Shown: piece by piece, positions 34,804 to 44,100 of the stretch | How positions within the stretch are numbered: the first letter of the stretch is position 1 | Layout: every line of letters begins with the position of its first letter | The notes under the pieces: generated by a model | Database searches by the model: none | What the model saw: the letters and a program-made list of their open reading frames with translations, nothing else | What the model was told of the DNA's origin: nothing | Position numbers and translations under genes: made by a program | Assembly (NCBI GenBank): GCA_021734025.1 | Contig: JAIPJS010000003.1 | Span: 1-64,000, forward strand | Source: Candidatus Neomarinimicrobiota bacterium | GTDB lineage: Bacteria; Fidelibacterota; JAANXI01 | Direction of reading: 5' to 3' | DNA: 64,000 nucleotides

Positions 34804-35282
34804 TGGGCTCTTCTGTATCTCCGCCATTAAACTCCGGGATCGGAGCGCGGCTTTGGTTCGGATTCCTTTTGGTGATAATCCCAGCGATAATCCTGCCGCA
34901 GTCTCCTCCGGACACAGCAGACAATTTACCGTCCCCCAGGGGAGCGCTGATCAGATCTGTAATAATTCCGGGCTGGGGACAGGCCTACACCGGGCATTAT
35001 CTGAAAGCCGCCGGTTTTTTGGGCACGCATGCCTTTTTCGCCTATAAATTTTACGATGTCCATCAACAGCTGGATACGATATCGGATGTAACGGAAAGGA
35101 ATAAAACCGAATATCGCCGAAATACATGGGCCTGGCGATATTTGGCGGCGTATTTGCTCTGTATTACTGATGCTTACGTTGATGCACATCTGGCGGGATT
35201 CCCGGAAGACGATACGGATTTATCGCTGGGATTCACACCGACGGACATAGGGTGGCAGATGAATATCGGGATAACTTTTTAA
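34800..35282 (+). CDS. DUF5683-like membrane protein
   Basis: This encodes 160 residues from ATG 34800, overlapping the kinase stop by 4 bp. After an N-terminal hydrophobic segment (FGFLLVIIPAIIL) comes SVIIPGWGQAYTGHYLKAAG, then an Arg/Trp-rich RRNTWAWRYLAAYLL and CITDAYVDAHL. The order PGxGQ ... DAYVDAHL is that of DUF5683, a family common in FCB bacteria and of unknown function. It is predicted to be membrane-anchored. The tight coupling to the lipid kinase suggests a shared envelope role, which is inference. Confidence 0.75.
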   Translation: MMGSSVSPPLNSGIGARLWFGFLLVIIPAIILPQSPPDTADNLPSPRGALIRSVIIPGWGQAYTGHYLKAAGFLGTHAFFAYKFYDVHQQLDTISDVTERNKTEYRRNTWAWRYLAAYLLCITDAYVDAHLAGFPEDDTDLSLGFTPTDIGWQMNIGITF

Positions 35283-35309
35283 ACGACGAGACGCACCGGA
35301 GGATACACA

Positions 35310-36701
35310 ATGGATTCTCAATTGACTCGCGAACACTGGGGATCGCGGCTTGGCTTTGTGCTGGCGGCGGTCGGCTCCGCTGTCGGACTGGGGAATATCT
35401 GGAAATTTCCGTACATCACCGGCGAAAACGGCGGGGGCCTGTTCGTCCTGATTTATCTATTTTGTATCGCGTTGGTTGGAATCCCCATCATGATGGCGGA
35501 AATCACTATCGGCCGCTCCAGCCAAAAATCGCCAGTGGGCGCGTTCGCTGAGCTAGCTGGCGAAAACAGCAACTGGAAGCTGGTCGGATTTCTCGGCGTA
35601 TTGTCCGGTTTTGTGATTCTGTCTTATTACAGCGTAGTCGCTGGCTGGGCTCTTAACTATACCTTTATGTCCCTGACCAATTTTTTCGAGGGAAAAACGC
35701 CGACCGAGATCGGGAATACCTTTACGACGCTGTATACTTCGGGCGGAATTAACGTCTTCTGGCACGCCATCTTTATGGTGCTAGTGGTCGGAGTCGTTAT
35801 TGGCGGTGTGAAAAAGGGGATTGAACGCTGGAATCGGTTTCTCATGCCGGTGCTTATCATGATTTTCGTCATCCTTGCGATTATTTCAATGTTTCTCAGC
35901 GGCTGGGGCGAAGCGGTGGATTTTGTCTTTTTCCCGCATGTTGACCGACTAAAGCCGTCAGGCGTTTTGGAGGCGCTGGGGCATGCGTTTTTCACACTGA
36001 GCCTTGGTATGGGCGCCATGTTAACCTACGGAAGCTATCTGGAACGCGATTCGGATATCCCGAAAGCCTCCATCATGATCGGCATCCTGGATACCTTTGT
36101 AGCCTTGCTGGCGTGTATGGTCATGTTCCCTATCATCTTTACCTACGGCCACGATCCGCAGGCCGGACCGGGTTTGGTCTTCCAGACGCTCCCGATAATA
36201 TTTAGCGAAATCGGCGGTGGAGGGATGTTCCTCTCATTCCTGTTCTTTGTCCTGATCGTCTTTGCCGCGCTTTCTTCGGCGGTGTCGCTCCTCGAAGTTG
36301 TTACATCGTATTTTATTGATCAAATGGAGTGGGACCGAAAGAAGGCGACGCTGCTGACCGGGGCCATTGTATTCCTGTTCGGAATTCCGAGCGCACTCAG
36401 CGGCAGCGGGGATCTGTTTCCCCAATGGGAGGCCATGTACGGTAAAAACTTCTTTGATACCGTGGATTACCTCGCGAGTAACTGGATGCTTCCGTTGGGC
36501 GGGCTGTTTATCTCCATTTACGTTGGCTGGGGACTGGATCCGGCACTCCGGAAGGCGGAGTTGACCAAGGGAACCAGCTGGACCCAATCCTGGTTCTACA
36601 AGGGATGGGTAATTCTACTAAAATATATTGCCCCTGTGGCCGTGATGCTGATTATCATCCAGCGGGTCGGGCTGATCGATATCGATGCGCTGCTTCGCTA
36701 A
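35310..36701 (+). CDS. Neurotransmitter:sodium symporter (NSS/SLC6) family transporter
   Basis: This encodes 463 residues with about 11-12 membrane helices, the LeuT fold. The TM1 signature WGSRLGFVLAAVGSAVGLGN followed by IWKFPY contains the unwound Na+/substrate-binding stretch. TM6 carries SLGMGAMLTYGSYL. Bacterial members import amino acids or their derivatives with Na+. The substrate is not predictable here. GGAGG precedes the ATG. The last 17 bp overlap the next gene. Confidence 0.93.
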   Translation: MDSQLTREHWGSRLGFVLAAVGSAVGLGNIWKFPYITGENGGGLFVLIYLFCIALVGIPIMMAEITIGRSSQKSPVGAFAELAGENSNWKLVGFLGVLSGFVILSYYSVVAGWALNYTFMSLTNFFEGKTPTEIGNTFTTLYTSGGINVFWHAIFMVLVVGVVIGGVKKGIERWNRFLMPVLIMIFVILAIISMFLSGWGEAVDFVFFPHVDRLKPSGVLEALGHAFFTLSLGMGAMLTYGSYLERDSDIPKASIMIGILDTFVALLACMVMFPIIFTYGHDPQAGPGLVFQTLPIIFSEIGGGGMFLSFLFFVLIVFAALSSAVSLLEVVTSYFIDQMEWDRKKATLLTGAIVFLFGIPSALSGSGDLFPQWEAMYGKNFFDTVDYLASNWMLPLGGLFISIYVGWGLDPALRKAELTKGTSWTQSWFYKGWVILLKYIAPVAVMLIIIQRVGLIDIDALLR

Positions 36702-37068
36702 TTTACTGGTTTTCGTGGTGATAGCAGGCGCGATCTCTCCGGTGAGGTGTGATGAGCCGGTTGTGAGCCTGCCGGATGAGCCAATAAGAAATACCATAAG
36801 CCTGAAAATGCCTCCATCCTGGAAGCAAATAGATAAGATGAAGCATATGACATCCGGTTTTATGCTGGTGATGACCTCCGGATACTACCTTCGGCAGCGT
36901 GAGGATGGAGCGCTGATCCCTTCACTGGGAATATCACTGGGGATAGGCGTATTAAAAGAGGCGAGAGACTATTGCGCTGAGGAGGGCGTCTTCAGCTGGG
37001 GTGATCTTGTGGCGGATGCTGTCGGGGTGATCGCCGGGGGAGTGGTCCTGCATCAGGTGTCGAAATGA
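36685..37068 (+). CDS. Small exported/membrane protein, YfiM-like
   Basis: This encodes 127 residues. The ATG lies inside the transporter gene in another frame, indicating coupling. A signal peptide (LLVFVVIAGAISPVRC; the CD after it could also be a lipobox-like site) precedes DKMKHMTSGFMLVM, ISLGIGVLKEARDY and FSWGDLVADAVGVIAGGVV. The H...G...G-x-x-KE-x-x-D...D-x-x-A...G order resembles YfiM/DUF2279-type putative lipoproteins. Function is unknown. Confidence 0.55.
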   Translation: MRCFANLLVFVVIAGAISPVRCDEPVVSLPDEPIRNTISLKMPPSWKQIDKMKHMTSGFMLVMTSGYYLRQREDGALIPSLGISLGIGVLKEARDYCAEEGVFSWGDLVADAVGVIAGGVVLHQVSK

Positions 37069-37152
37069 GCAGATTCTGTTTGGGGCTTGTGAAGTGGAAT
37101 GGGTTCTCTTAATATTAAGGTTATCAAAAATAACGAGGCAGAAAAATAAACC

Positions 37153-38556
37153 ATGTGTGGAATAATTGGCGTTCACAATAATCCGGAAGCATCGGTGCTC
37201 AGTTACCTTGGCATGTATGCGTTACAGCACCGGGGACAGGAAAGTGCCGGGATTGTCTCGACAGACGGGAATGTGGCATTTAAGCACCACGGGATGGGGT
37301 TGGTCGCAGATGTGTTTTCGGATCGGAAGATCCTGGAAAACCTGAAGGGCGGAAGTGCTATCGGGCATAATCGGTATTCCACCACTGGCGGCTCGCACAT
37401 GGTGAACGTCCAGCCGCTGCTATTCAATTATCGCGGTGGTAAACTGGCGATCAGTCATAACGGTAACCTGGTAAACATCGCCGAGATTCGCGATCGGCTT
37501 ATCAATAACGGGGCATTGTTCCAGACGACGTCTGACACGGAAATCATCATGCACCTGATCGCCCACAGCGATAAGGACACCCTGGTGGATCGAACGCTGG
37601 ACGCCTTTCGGCAGGTCCAGGGGGCATATTCACTTTTAATTCTGACCGAAGATGAACTAATTGCTGCCAGGGATCCCCATGGATTCCGGCCGCTCTGTAT
37701 GGGGAAACTGGGGGAGACCACTATCTTTGCAAGTGAGTCGTGTGCGTTTGATCTGATTGGCGCCGAGTATATCCGGGATATTGAGCCGGGCGAGCTGGTA
37801 AGCGTCAATAACAGCGGACTCCAGTCATACGAAATTACCAACCAAATTGACCGAAGACACTGTGTCTTCGAGTACGTTTATTTTTCGCGTCCGGACAGCC
37901 GGATTTACAGCGATAACGTGGACAAAACCCGCCGGAAACTCGGGAAGAACCTGGCGCACGAAGCGCCATGTCCCAACGCCGATATCGTCATCTCCGTTCC
38001 GGATTCCAGTAATACCGCCGCCCTGGGATATGCCCGGGAAAGCGGTCTCCGGTTCGAGCTGGGACTCATCCGGAATCACTATGTTGGGCGGACGTTTATC
38101 CATCCGACCCAAACCATGCGGGACACCAGCGTGCGCATCAAGTTTAACACCGTCGAAGGTGTACTCAACGGAAAAAAAGTCGTGGTCGTGGAAGATTCAA
38201 TTGTTCGTGGCACCACGCTAAAATCTCTCACGAAACTTCTCCGGGAATCCGGTGCGGCAGAAGTGCACATCCGGGTCAGCTCACCGCCGATTAAGCATCC
38301 CTGCTTTTACGGATTGGATTTTCCGGAACGAGACAGTCTCATCGCCAATAATATGAGCATTGAGGAGATGCGGACATTCCTGAACGTGGACAGTCTGCAG
38401 TATCTTTCCATAGAGGGGATGATCACCGCGTCGGACCTCGATCCTGACGATTTTTGCCACGCCTGCTTTTCCGGTGATTATCCCGTGTCGATCCGGGACG
38501 AGGGGATGCACGATAAAACCCGGTATGAATCCGAACCGGAGGTCGCCGCCCCGTAA
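37153..38556 (+). CDS. purF: Amidophosphoribosyltransferase
   Basis: This encodes 467 residues. PurF makes phosphoribosylamine from PRPP and glutamine, the first step of purine synthesis. The N-terminal nucleophile Cys2 follows the start Met directly (MCGIIGV), so there is no propeptide. The PRPP loop is VVVVEDSIVRGTTLKS. Four cysteines at the positions of the Bacillus [4Fe-4S] ligands are kept (RHCVFEY, HPCFYG, FCHACFSGDYP). This points to the Fe-S class. No other pur gene is adjacent. Confidence 0.96.
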   Translation: MCGIIGVHNNPEASVLSYLGMYALQHRGQESAGIVSTDGNVAFKHHGMGLVADVFSDRKILENLKGGSAIGHNRYSTTGGSHMVNVQPLLFNYRGGKLAISHNGNLVNIAEIRDRLINNGALFQTTSDTEIIMHLIAHSDKDTLVDRTLDAFRQVQGAYSLLILTEDELIAARDPHGFRPLCMGKLGETTIFASESCAFDLIGAEYIRDIEPGELVSVNNSGLQSYEITNQIDRRHCVFEYVYFSRPDSRIYSDNVDKTRRKLGKNLAHEAPCPNADIVISVPDSSNTAALGYARESGLRFELGLIRNHYVGRTFIHPTQTMRDTSVRIKFNTVEGVLNGKKVVVVEDSIVRGTTLKSLTKLLRESGAAEVHIRVSSPPIKHPCFYGLDFPERDSLIANNMSIEEMRTFLNVDSLQYLSIEGMITASDLDPDDFCHACFSGDYPVSIRDEGMHDKTRYESEPEVAAP

Positions 38557-38581
38557 ACATCGTTTCTTCAATCACAAAATT

Positions 38582-38603
38582 CCCCGAGGTCTCTGCCTCG
38601 GGG
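38582..38603 (+). terminator. Hairpin after purF, probable terminator
   Basis: CCCCGAGG and CCTCGGGG pair around TCTCTG, 25 bp after the stop. The following T-rich text (TAGTTCATTTTA) is weak, so efficiency is uncertain. Confidence 0.55.
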
Positions 38604-39456
38604 TAGTTCATTTTAGCGGCACTGTGGTGTATTCACTTTATCATACTCCTCACAAGAATCCTTTGGACTCGGAATTAGGAAAAATTACAAGATCCTGAAA
38701 AGTTTTGTATCCTGACAGAATTAGCCTGCAGAAAAGTGCGGGCCATTAACAGGCTGACCCGGGAATTTCTATCATTTGCCTGCCCACAAATGTGTCAGAC
38801 ATTTCTTCGTATTGTAACAAGGTTAAACCCTTTACAATATGGATTATAGATGTATTATCTGATAATCTACTTGAAGTCAAATTTTCTGAGCCCACAATAG
38901 ATATACCAGACGGCAATGAGAACCTGAGCAACACCTCGAGACTTGGAAACCATGACTGCATCGAAGGATCTCCGGAAAAACCTCTACTATTGCTTGAAAG
39001 ACGACTTCACTATGGTTTTGTCTCTTCAAGTACAGTAACAAATTGAAATATAGTAGGATATAAGGAGAAGTAAAAGTATCACATGAGGAACGCGCTCCGG
39101 GAGCCACTTGCTTTAAGGGGGATTTTATACGTACGAAGATATTGGACCGCATAGCTTCGGAATTATCACTTGAAATATCGATTACCGCATTTATGCTAAA
39201 TCCTGAAGATTAGCATGTTAAATTTAATTGACAATTGACGAGTGGTTGTTGATTTTAAAAGTACATTTGATTGTTAAATTGCCCTGATTATAGACTGAAA
39301 ATTATCGAATTGCATAGCGTTCAAAATAGGACGTATGCCGCGGAAAATATTTTTTGTTTCGGGAAATTGTGGATTCATTTTTTATCACATCGGTCGATAT
39401 TAGAATATGGTATATAGGGTAAAGTTATATAAAGGGTCTGAGTTTTTTCTCTGACT
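38604..39456. other. AT-rich gap upstream of the hybrid kinase
   Basis: About 850 bp are unlike the rest of the window in being AT-rich and free of the interspersed repeats. A plus-strand frame (38792-39046) has no ribosome-binding site and no recognisable motif. It may be eroded coding DNA or a long control region for the kinase. Confidence 0.4.
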
Positions 39457-42400
39457 ATGCGACGGTTGCGTAAAATATCGAATTACCTCTCTGCCTTTCA
39501 GGGGTTCCCTGGAATTTGCTTGTTGGTGCTCTTCCTCAGTCTGCATTTAAATTTATTTGCCAAGCAGGAGCTTGGTACCTTTGAACCCCTGACGGTAGAA
39601 GACGGGTTGTCCCAAAGTGCCGTTAACGCTATCCTCCAGGATGAAAGAGGATTTATCTGGTTTGGCACCGATGAAGGTTTGAATAAGTACTCCGGGTATG
39701 ATTTTGAAATATTGAAATCATCCTTCACGGATACTGCCTCTCTGCGAAATAACAAGGTTCTGGCACTTGCGCAAAACACTCCGGGTTACATGTGGATTGG
39801 CACCGGAGGCGGTATGGACAGGCTAAATATCCGTACCGGAGCATTTCAAAAATTTCCGGAGCAGTTTCGCGTCGAAGGTAACTTGACGAATAGTTATGTC
39901 ACGGATTTGTATGCAGAGAATGACAGTCTTCTCTGGATAGCCAGTGCCTGGGGACTAAATAAATTCAATATCGAAGAGAATAAGGTTCTTCAGTACCTGG
40001 AATGTGATTATGATACGACACCCGACTCAGTTAATATGGCTAGGATTTGGAACATCTATGACGATGAAAATGGGCTCCTCTTATTGGGAACGGATGGTGG
40101 AGTCAGGTTCTTCGACAAGACGAAGGGAGAATACGTTGCTCCCTACAGCGAATTTGCGGATTTCTTCTATGGAATAGAGGATTTGCAGGTGAGCGCGGTC
40201 ACCGGCACAGGCAACACTGAACTGTGGCTCGGGACGGAAAACGGATTATATCATCTCAATCGTGAAACCGGGGATATCCGGCACTATGTACAGGATCCCA
40301 ATTCCGAAAACACCTTGTCGAATTCCACAGTATTATCTCTGCTGCAGGATGATGATGGAAATCTGTGGATAGGAACCAACTGGGGACTGAACAGATTTCG
40401 GCCGGAAAGTCAGGAATTTAATCAGTTCCATCACGTTCAGGGCAATCGGTACAGTTTGAGCAGCAACGGCATCTCCACCATGTATATGGACAAAAGTGGA
40501 ATCCTGTGGTTTGGAACCTATCGCAACGGTGTGAATAAATATGTCCCGTCTAAGCAGGTATTTAATAATTATCGGAGTATGACCACCGCATCCGGTGAGA
40601 CACTGCAGGACAGAGATGTACATGGCCTCCAGGAAAAAAATAGCCAGGAAATATGGCTCGGAACTTACACCGGCATCTATATACTGAATCCGGAAACCAA
40701 TACACTTAATAAATTTGAGCCGGACCAGTGTGATCTCTCAGAAAATTTTATTCGGGACTTTCTTATCGATAGTCAGGGAATTCTTTGGGTTTCAATTACC
40801 GGTCAAAACAGCCCTCAGCTCCTGAGGTATGAAATGAAGTCCGGCGATTGCCGGGTTTTTCAAAACGATCCGGCGGATGCGGAAAGTCTTCCCCGGGCAG
40901 GCGTACTCGCAATTTACGAGGACCGGTCCAACACATTGTGGCTCGGCACGGACGGAGCAGGGCTCATCCGGTATGACAAAAAAACCGATCGGTTTATTCA
41001 GTACGTGACGCCGGATTATGAGGACACCACGGCAATCGCCGGGAATTATGTGGTAAATATGATGGAGGACCAGCAAAATAATTTTTGGATTGCAACAGAC
41101 GGCGGTCTCAGTTTGATGGACCGGAAGTCGCAAACTTTTACCACAATACCGACCCGGGATGTACAGCCTGGCGGGCTCAGTCATTATGAAATTACCGATA
41201 TTTATGAGACGCGCGACAGTGTACTCTGGGTCGGGACATCCAACGGTCTCAACCGTTACGATTCCAAAGCCGATACCTTCAAAATCTTCAATGAAGATGA
41301 TGGCTTAAAGAGTAGTAATATCTATGGTATAACGGAGGATGAAAATGGCGGGATCTGGATAAGCACTTCACGCGGCCTCGCAAGATTTAGCCCGGACAGT
41401 TACTCCTTTGCCGTTTTCAGGCGCTCTGACGGGATTATTGTATCGGATTTTAATCTTGGTTCCTGTATTACCACGGAGTCAGGGGAAGTCTTTTTTGGTG
41501 GTCGGAAAGGGCTGGTGAGTTTTAAACCTGGTAAATTAGAGCCATCTCAAATTAAACCGCCTGTCGTCATTTCTGAGTTTCGTCTGTACGAGGAGCCCCA
41601 TATCATACCGGAGGATCACAGCATTGAGCTCCGACATGATCAACAATTCTTTTCATTCGAATTTGCAGTGCTGGATTATACTCATCCGGAAGAAAACAAA
41701 TATCAGTACATTCTGGAAGGGCTGGACACACAATGGCGCAGGGCAGGAACGCGGCATGCAGTCGGTTACACCAATGTGAGTCCGGGTGAATACACATTTC
41801 GGGTGCGTGGGGCGAATGTCTGGGGACAATGGAATGAGGCAGAACCGGTGCATATTACCATCATTCCGCCGTACTGGCAGAGAGCCTGGTTTCAAATATT
41901 AGTCGGACTATTCATTGTTGGAATAATTGTTGGAACAATCCGATATAGGGTTTATCAGGTTAATGCCAGGGAGCGGGAATTAGAGCACCAGGTTAATGAA
42001 CGTACCCGGCAGATACGGCAAAAGAACAAGGAACTCATCCGTACCCGGCAGGCATTGGCCGAGGAGAAGGAACGGTTGGCTGTAACGCTCCACTCCATCG
42101 GTGACGGGGTAATTACCACGGATATCCATGGGGATGTGGTTCTGGTGAATGAGGTAGCCGAAAAACTGACAGGATGGCCCCACGAAGTGGCCATGGGAAA
42201 GCCGCTGGAGGAAGTCTTCAGGATTATCCACGAGCGAACCCGGAGACCTCTGCCAAATCCCGTAGAAAAGGTACTGGAAAGCGAATCGATTGTCGAGCTG
42301 GCCAACGGTACGGTACTGGTAGCCAAAGATGGTACCGAGCGGATTATCGCCGACAGTGGCGCACCGATCAAAAGCCAGGATGACGAGACCATTGGCGTTG

Positions 42401-43611
42401 TGCTGGTTTTCCGGGATGTCACCAAGGAGCACCGTCTGGAAGAAGAGATACAGAAGACCGAGAAACTCCGGTCAGTGGGAATCCTTGCCGGCGGAATTGC
42501 GCACGATTTTAACAACGTTCTGGCAGTCATTGTGGGGAATTTATCCCTGTCAAAGTTGAAACTTGAGGAGGAGCACCCGGTTAATAACTATGTTTCGATT
42601 GCGGAAGAAGCCGCATGGCGGGCCAAGGAGCTCACCCAGCAGTTGCTGACGCTCTCCAAAGGTGGTGAGCCGGTCCGGGAGATCGGCACCATCGAAGAAC
42701 CGGTATCCCAGGCCGCAGAGATGGCGCTGAGAGGGTCAAACGTCTCGTGTGACATCGATATACCGTCCGACCTGTCCGAAGTAATGATTGATGACAGTCA
42801 AATTCATCAGGTGGTCAAAAACCTGGTAATTAACGCGGACCAGGCGATGCCGGACGGCGGGAACATCAGAATTAATGGAGAAAATGTAACCATAAAATTG
42901 GATTCAGAAGTTCCGTTGAATCCAGGGGATTACGTCTGCATCCAGGTGCGTGATGCCGGGGAAGGTATCCCGCCGGAAAACCAGGACAAAATTTTCGATC
43001 CCTATTTTACCACGAAAGAGGATGGCACCGGTTTGGGACTCTTTGTTGCCTATTCCATCGTAAATAAGCACGACGGCTTACTTACCGTTGATTCACGTCC
43101 CGGCGAAGGAGCAACCTTCACGTTTTACCTGCCTGCGGCCGAAAATGTATCCGGGGAGAAGGAACAAATTGACACTGAAGCCTCGGGCGAACAGGACGTG
43201 GTGCCCGCTGATAAAAACACAGAAGAAGTAGGGGAACTGAGGATCCTGGCTATGGATGATGAGGACGCGGTGCGTCAGGTGGTCAGGGATATGCTGGAAA
43301 TCCTGGGCTATAAGGTCATCACCGCCAAAAACGGGGAAGAGGCAGTCACTTCGTATCAGGAAGCGATGGAAAACGAAAACACGTTTGATGCCGTCATACT
43401 AGATTTGACGATTCAGGGAGGAATGGGCGGCAAAGAGACAATTGAAAAACTCCAGGAAATCGACCCGGACGTTCGCGCAATTGTATCGAGTGGATATTCC
43501 AATAATCCGATTATGGCTAACTACGAAGAATATGGATTTAGGGGTATGGTTCCCAAGCCGTATAAATTAAACGAGATGCAAACGGTGCTTCGGAAGGTTG
43601 TACAAAGTTAA
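39457..43611 (+). CDS. Hybrid two-component sensor kinase with beta-propeller sensor and receiver
   Basis: This encodes 1384 residues. A signal/anchor helix (about 17-36) leads into a periplasmic double-propeller of two-component-regulator repeats (about 45-720, each with LWIGT-x-x-GL-x-RF). A Y_Y_Y domain follows (about 745-810), then a transmembrane helix (ILVGLFIVGIIVGTI). Inside the cell are a coiled coil, PAS (about 880-990), HisKA with His1016 in GGIAHDFNN, HATPase (NLVINADQAMPDGG; FDPYFTTKEDGTGLGLF) and a C-terminal receiver with Asp1316 (AVILDLTIQGG). Unlike Bacteroides HTCS proteins it has no AraC-type DNA-binding domain, so it needs a phosphotransfer partner or acts otherwise. Confidence 0.92.
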   Translation: MRRLRKISNYLSAFQGFPGICLLVLFLSLHLNLFAKQELGTFEPLTVEDGLSQSAVNAILQDERGFIWFGTDEGLNKYSGYDFEILKSSFTDTASLRNNKVLALAQNTPGYMWIGTGGGMDRLNIRTGAFQKFPEQFRVEGNLTNSYVTDLYAENDSLLWIASAWGLNKFNIEENKVLQYLECDYDTTPDSVNMARIWNIYDDENGLLLLGTDGGVRFFDKTKGEYVAPYSEFADFFYGIEDLQVSAVTGTGNTELWLGTENGLYHLNRETGDIRHYVQDPNSENTLSNSTVLSLLQDDDGNLWIGTNWGLNRFRPESQEFNQFHHVQGNRYSLSSNGISTMYMDKSGILWFGTYRNGVNKYVPSKQVFNNYRSMTTASGETLQDRDVHGLQEKNSQEIWLGTYTGIYILNPETNTLNKFEPDQCDLSENFIRDFLIDSQGILWVSITGQNSPQLLRYEMKSGDCRVFQNDPADAESLPRAGVLAIYEDRSNTLWLGTDGAGLIRYDKKTDRFIQYVTPDYEDTTAIAGNYVVNMMEDQQNNFWIATDGGLSLMDRKSQTFTTIPTRDVQPGGLSHYEITDIYETRDSVLWVGTSNGLNRYDSKADTFKIFNEDDGLKSSNIYGITEDENGGIWISTSRGLARFSPDSYSFAVFRRSDGIIVSDFNLGSCITTESGEVFFGGRKGLVSFKPGKLEPSQIKPPVVISEFRLYEEPHIIPEDHSIELRHDQQFFSFEFAVLDYTHPEENKYQYILEGLDTQWRRAGTRHAVGYTNVSPGEYTFRVRGANVWGQWNEAEPVHITIIPPYWQRAWFQILVGLFIVGIIVGTIRYRVYQVNARERELEHQVNERTRQIRQKNKELIRTRQALAEEKERLAVTLHSIGDGVITTDIHGDVVLVNEVAEKLTGWPHEVAMGKPLEEVFRIIHERTRRPLPNPVEKVLESESIVELANGTVLVAKDGTERIIADSGAPIKSQDDETIGVVLVFRDVTKEHRLEEEIQKTEKLRSVGILAGGIAHDFNNVLAVIVGNLSLSKLKLEEEHPVNNYVSIAEEAAWRAKELTQQLLTLSKGGEPVREIGTIEEPVSQAAEMALRGSNVSCDIDIPSDLSEVMIDDSQIHQVVKNLVINADQAMPDGGNIRINGENVTIKLDSEVPLNPGDYVCIQVRDAGEGIPPENQDKIFDPYFTTKEDGTGLGLFVAYSIVNKHDGLLTVDSRPGEGATFTFYLPAAENVSGEKEQIDTEASGEQDVVPADKNTEEVGELRILAMDDEDAVRQVVRDMLEILGYKVITAKNGEEAVTSYQEAMENENTFDAVILDLTIQGGMGGKETIEKLQEIDPDVRAIVSSGYSNNPIMANYEEYGFRGMVPKPYKLNEMQTVLRKVVQS

Positions 43612-44100
43612 CGGCAGTATCTGAGTGTTAGGGTGATCAGGTAACGGCGTGTTATGGTGTTACTGTGTTTTCGGGTTATCGTTAATGGCGGTTAGGAGTC
43701 TTGAGTCCTTCGTCCGTGTGTCAAACGTTTTAATAGTATCTACTTCAGCGGATAATCGATAGTAGTTGGTTGTTTATAGTTCGTTATGCTCGTTACCCCC
43801 TCTCCTTCTTTCATCTTACTAAAAATCCACGTACAGCGAAAAAAATCAGATAAAAATATATATTCGCAAGTCTAGTGATCAACGATCCACAAACAACGGA
43901 CAACCTACAGTTTTTCCCCTTCTCCCTCCTGCTTTCTCCTTTCCAGGTAACAACCGAGTATGAGTAAGATTAAGAAATACCGTACTCTCTATACCCTTAT
44001 ACCTTTATCCCTCTTTTTCCCGAATTCCCGCTATGAGAAATACACGCAGAATGCTACCTTAAAGGCTGGTAACCACTGACCCGAGGAATAGTCTATATCC
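43612..44100. other. Gap upstream of dinG
   Basis: It holds complement-strand AACAC-type text (GGCGTGTTATGGTGTTACTG, about 43646-43665) and a CCCTTCTCCCTCCTGCTTTC tract (about 43918-43940). A solo GAGTAAGATTAAGAAAT arm lies near 43960-43976. No gene was seen. Confidence 0.5.

Noticed and set aside
38792-39046. 84-codon ORF upstream of the hybrid kinase
   Set aside because: No Shine-Dalgarno sequence and no family motif. The opposite strand is also open here, as expected of non-coding AT-rich DNA.
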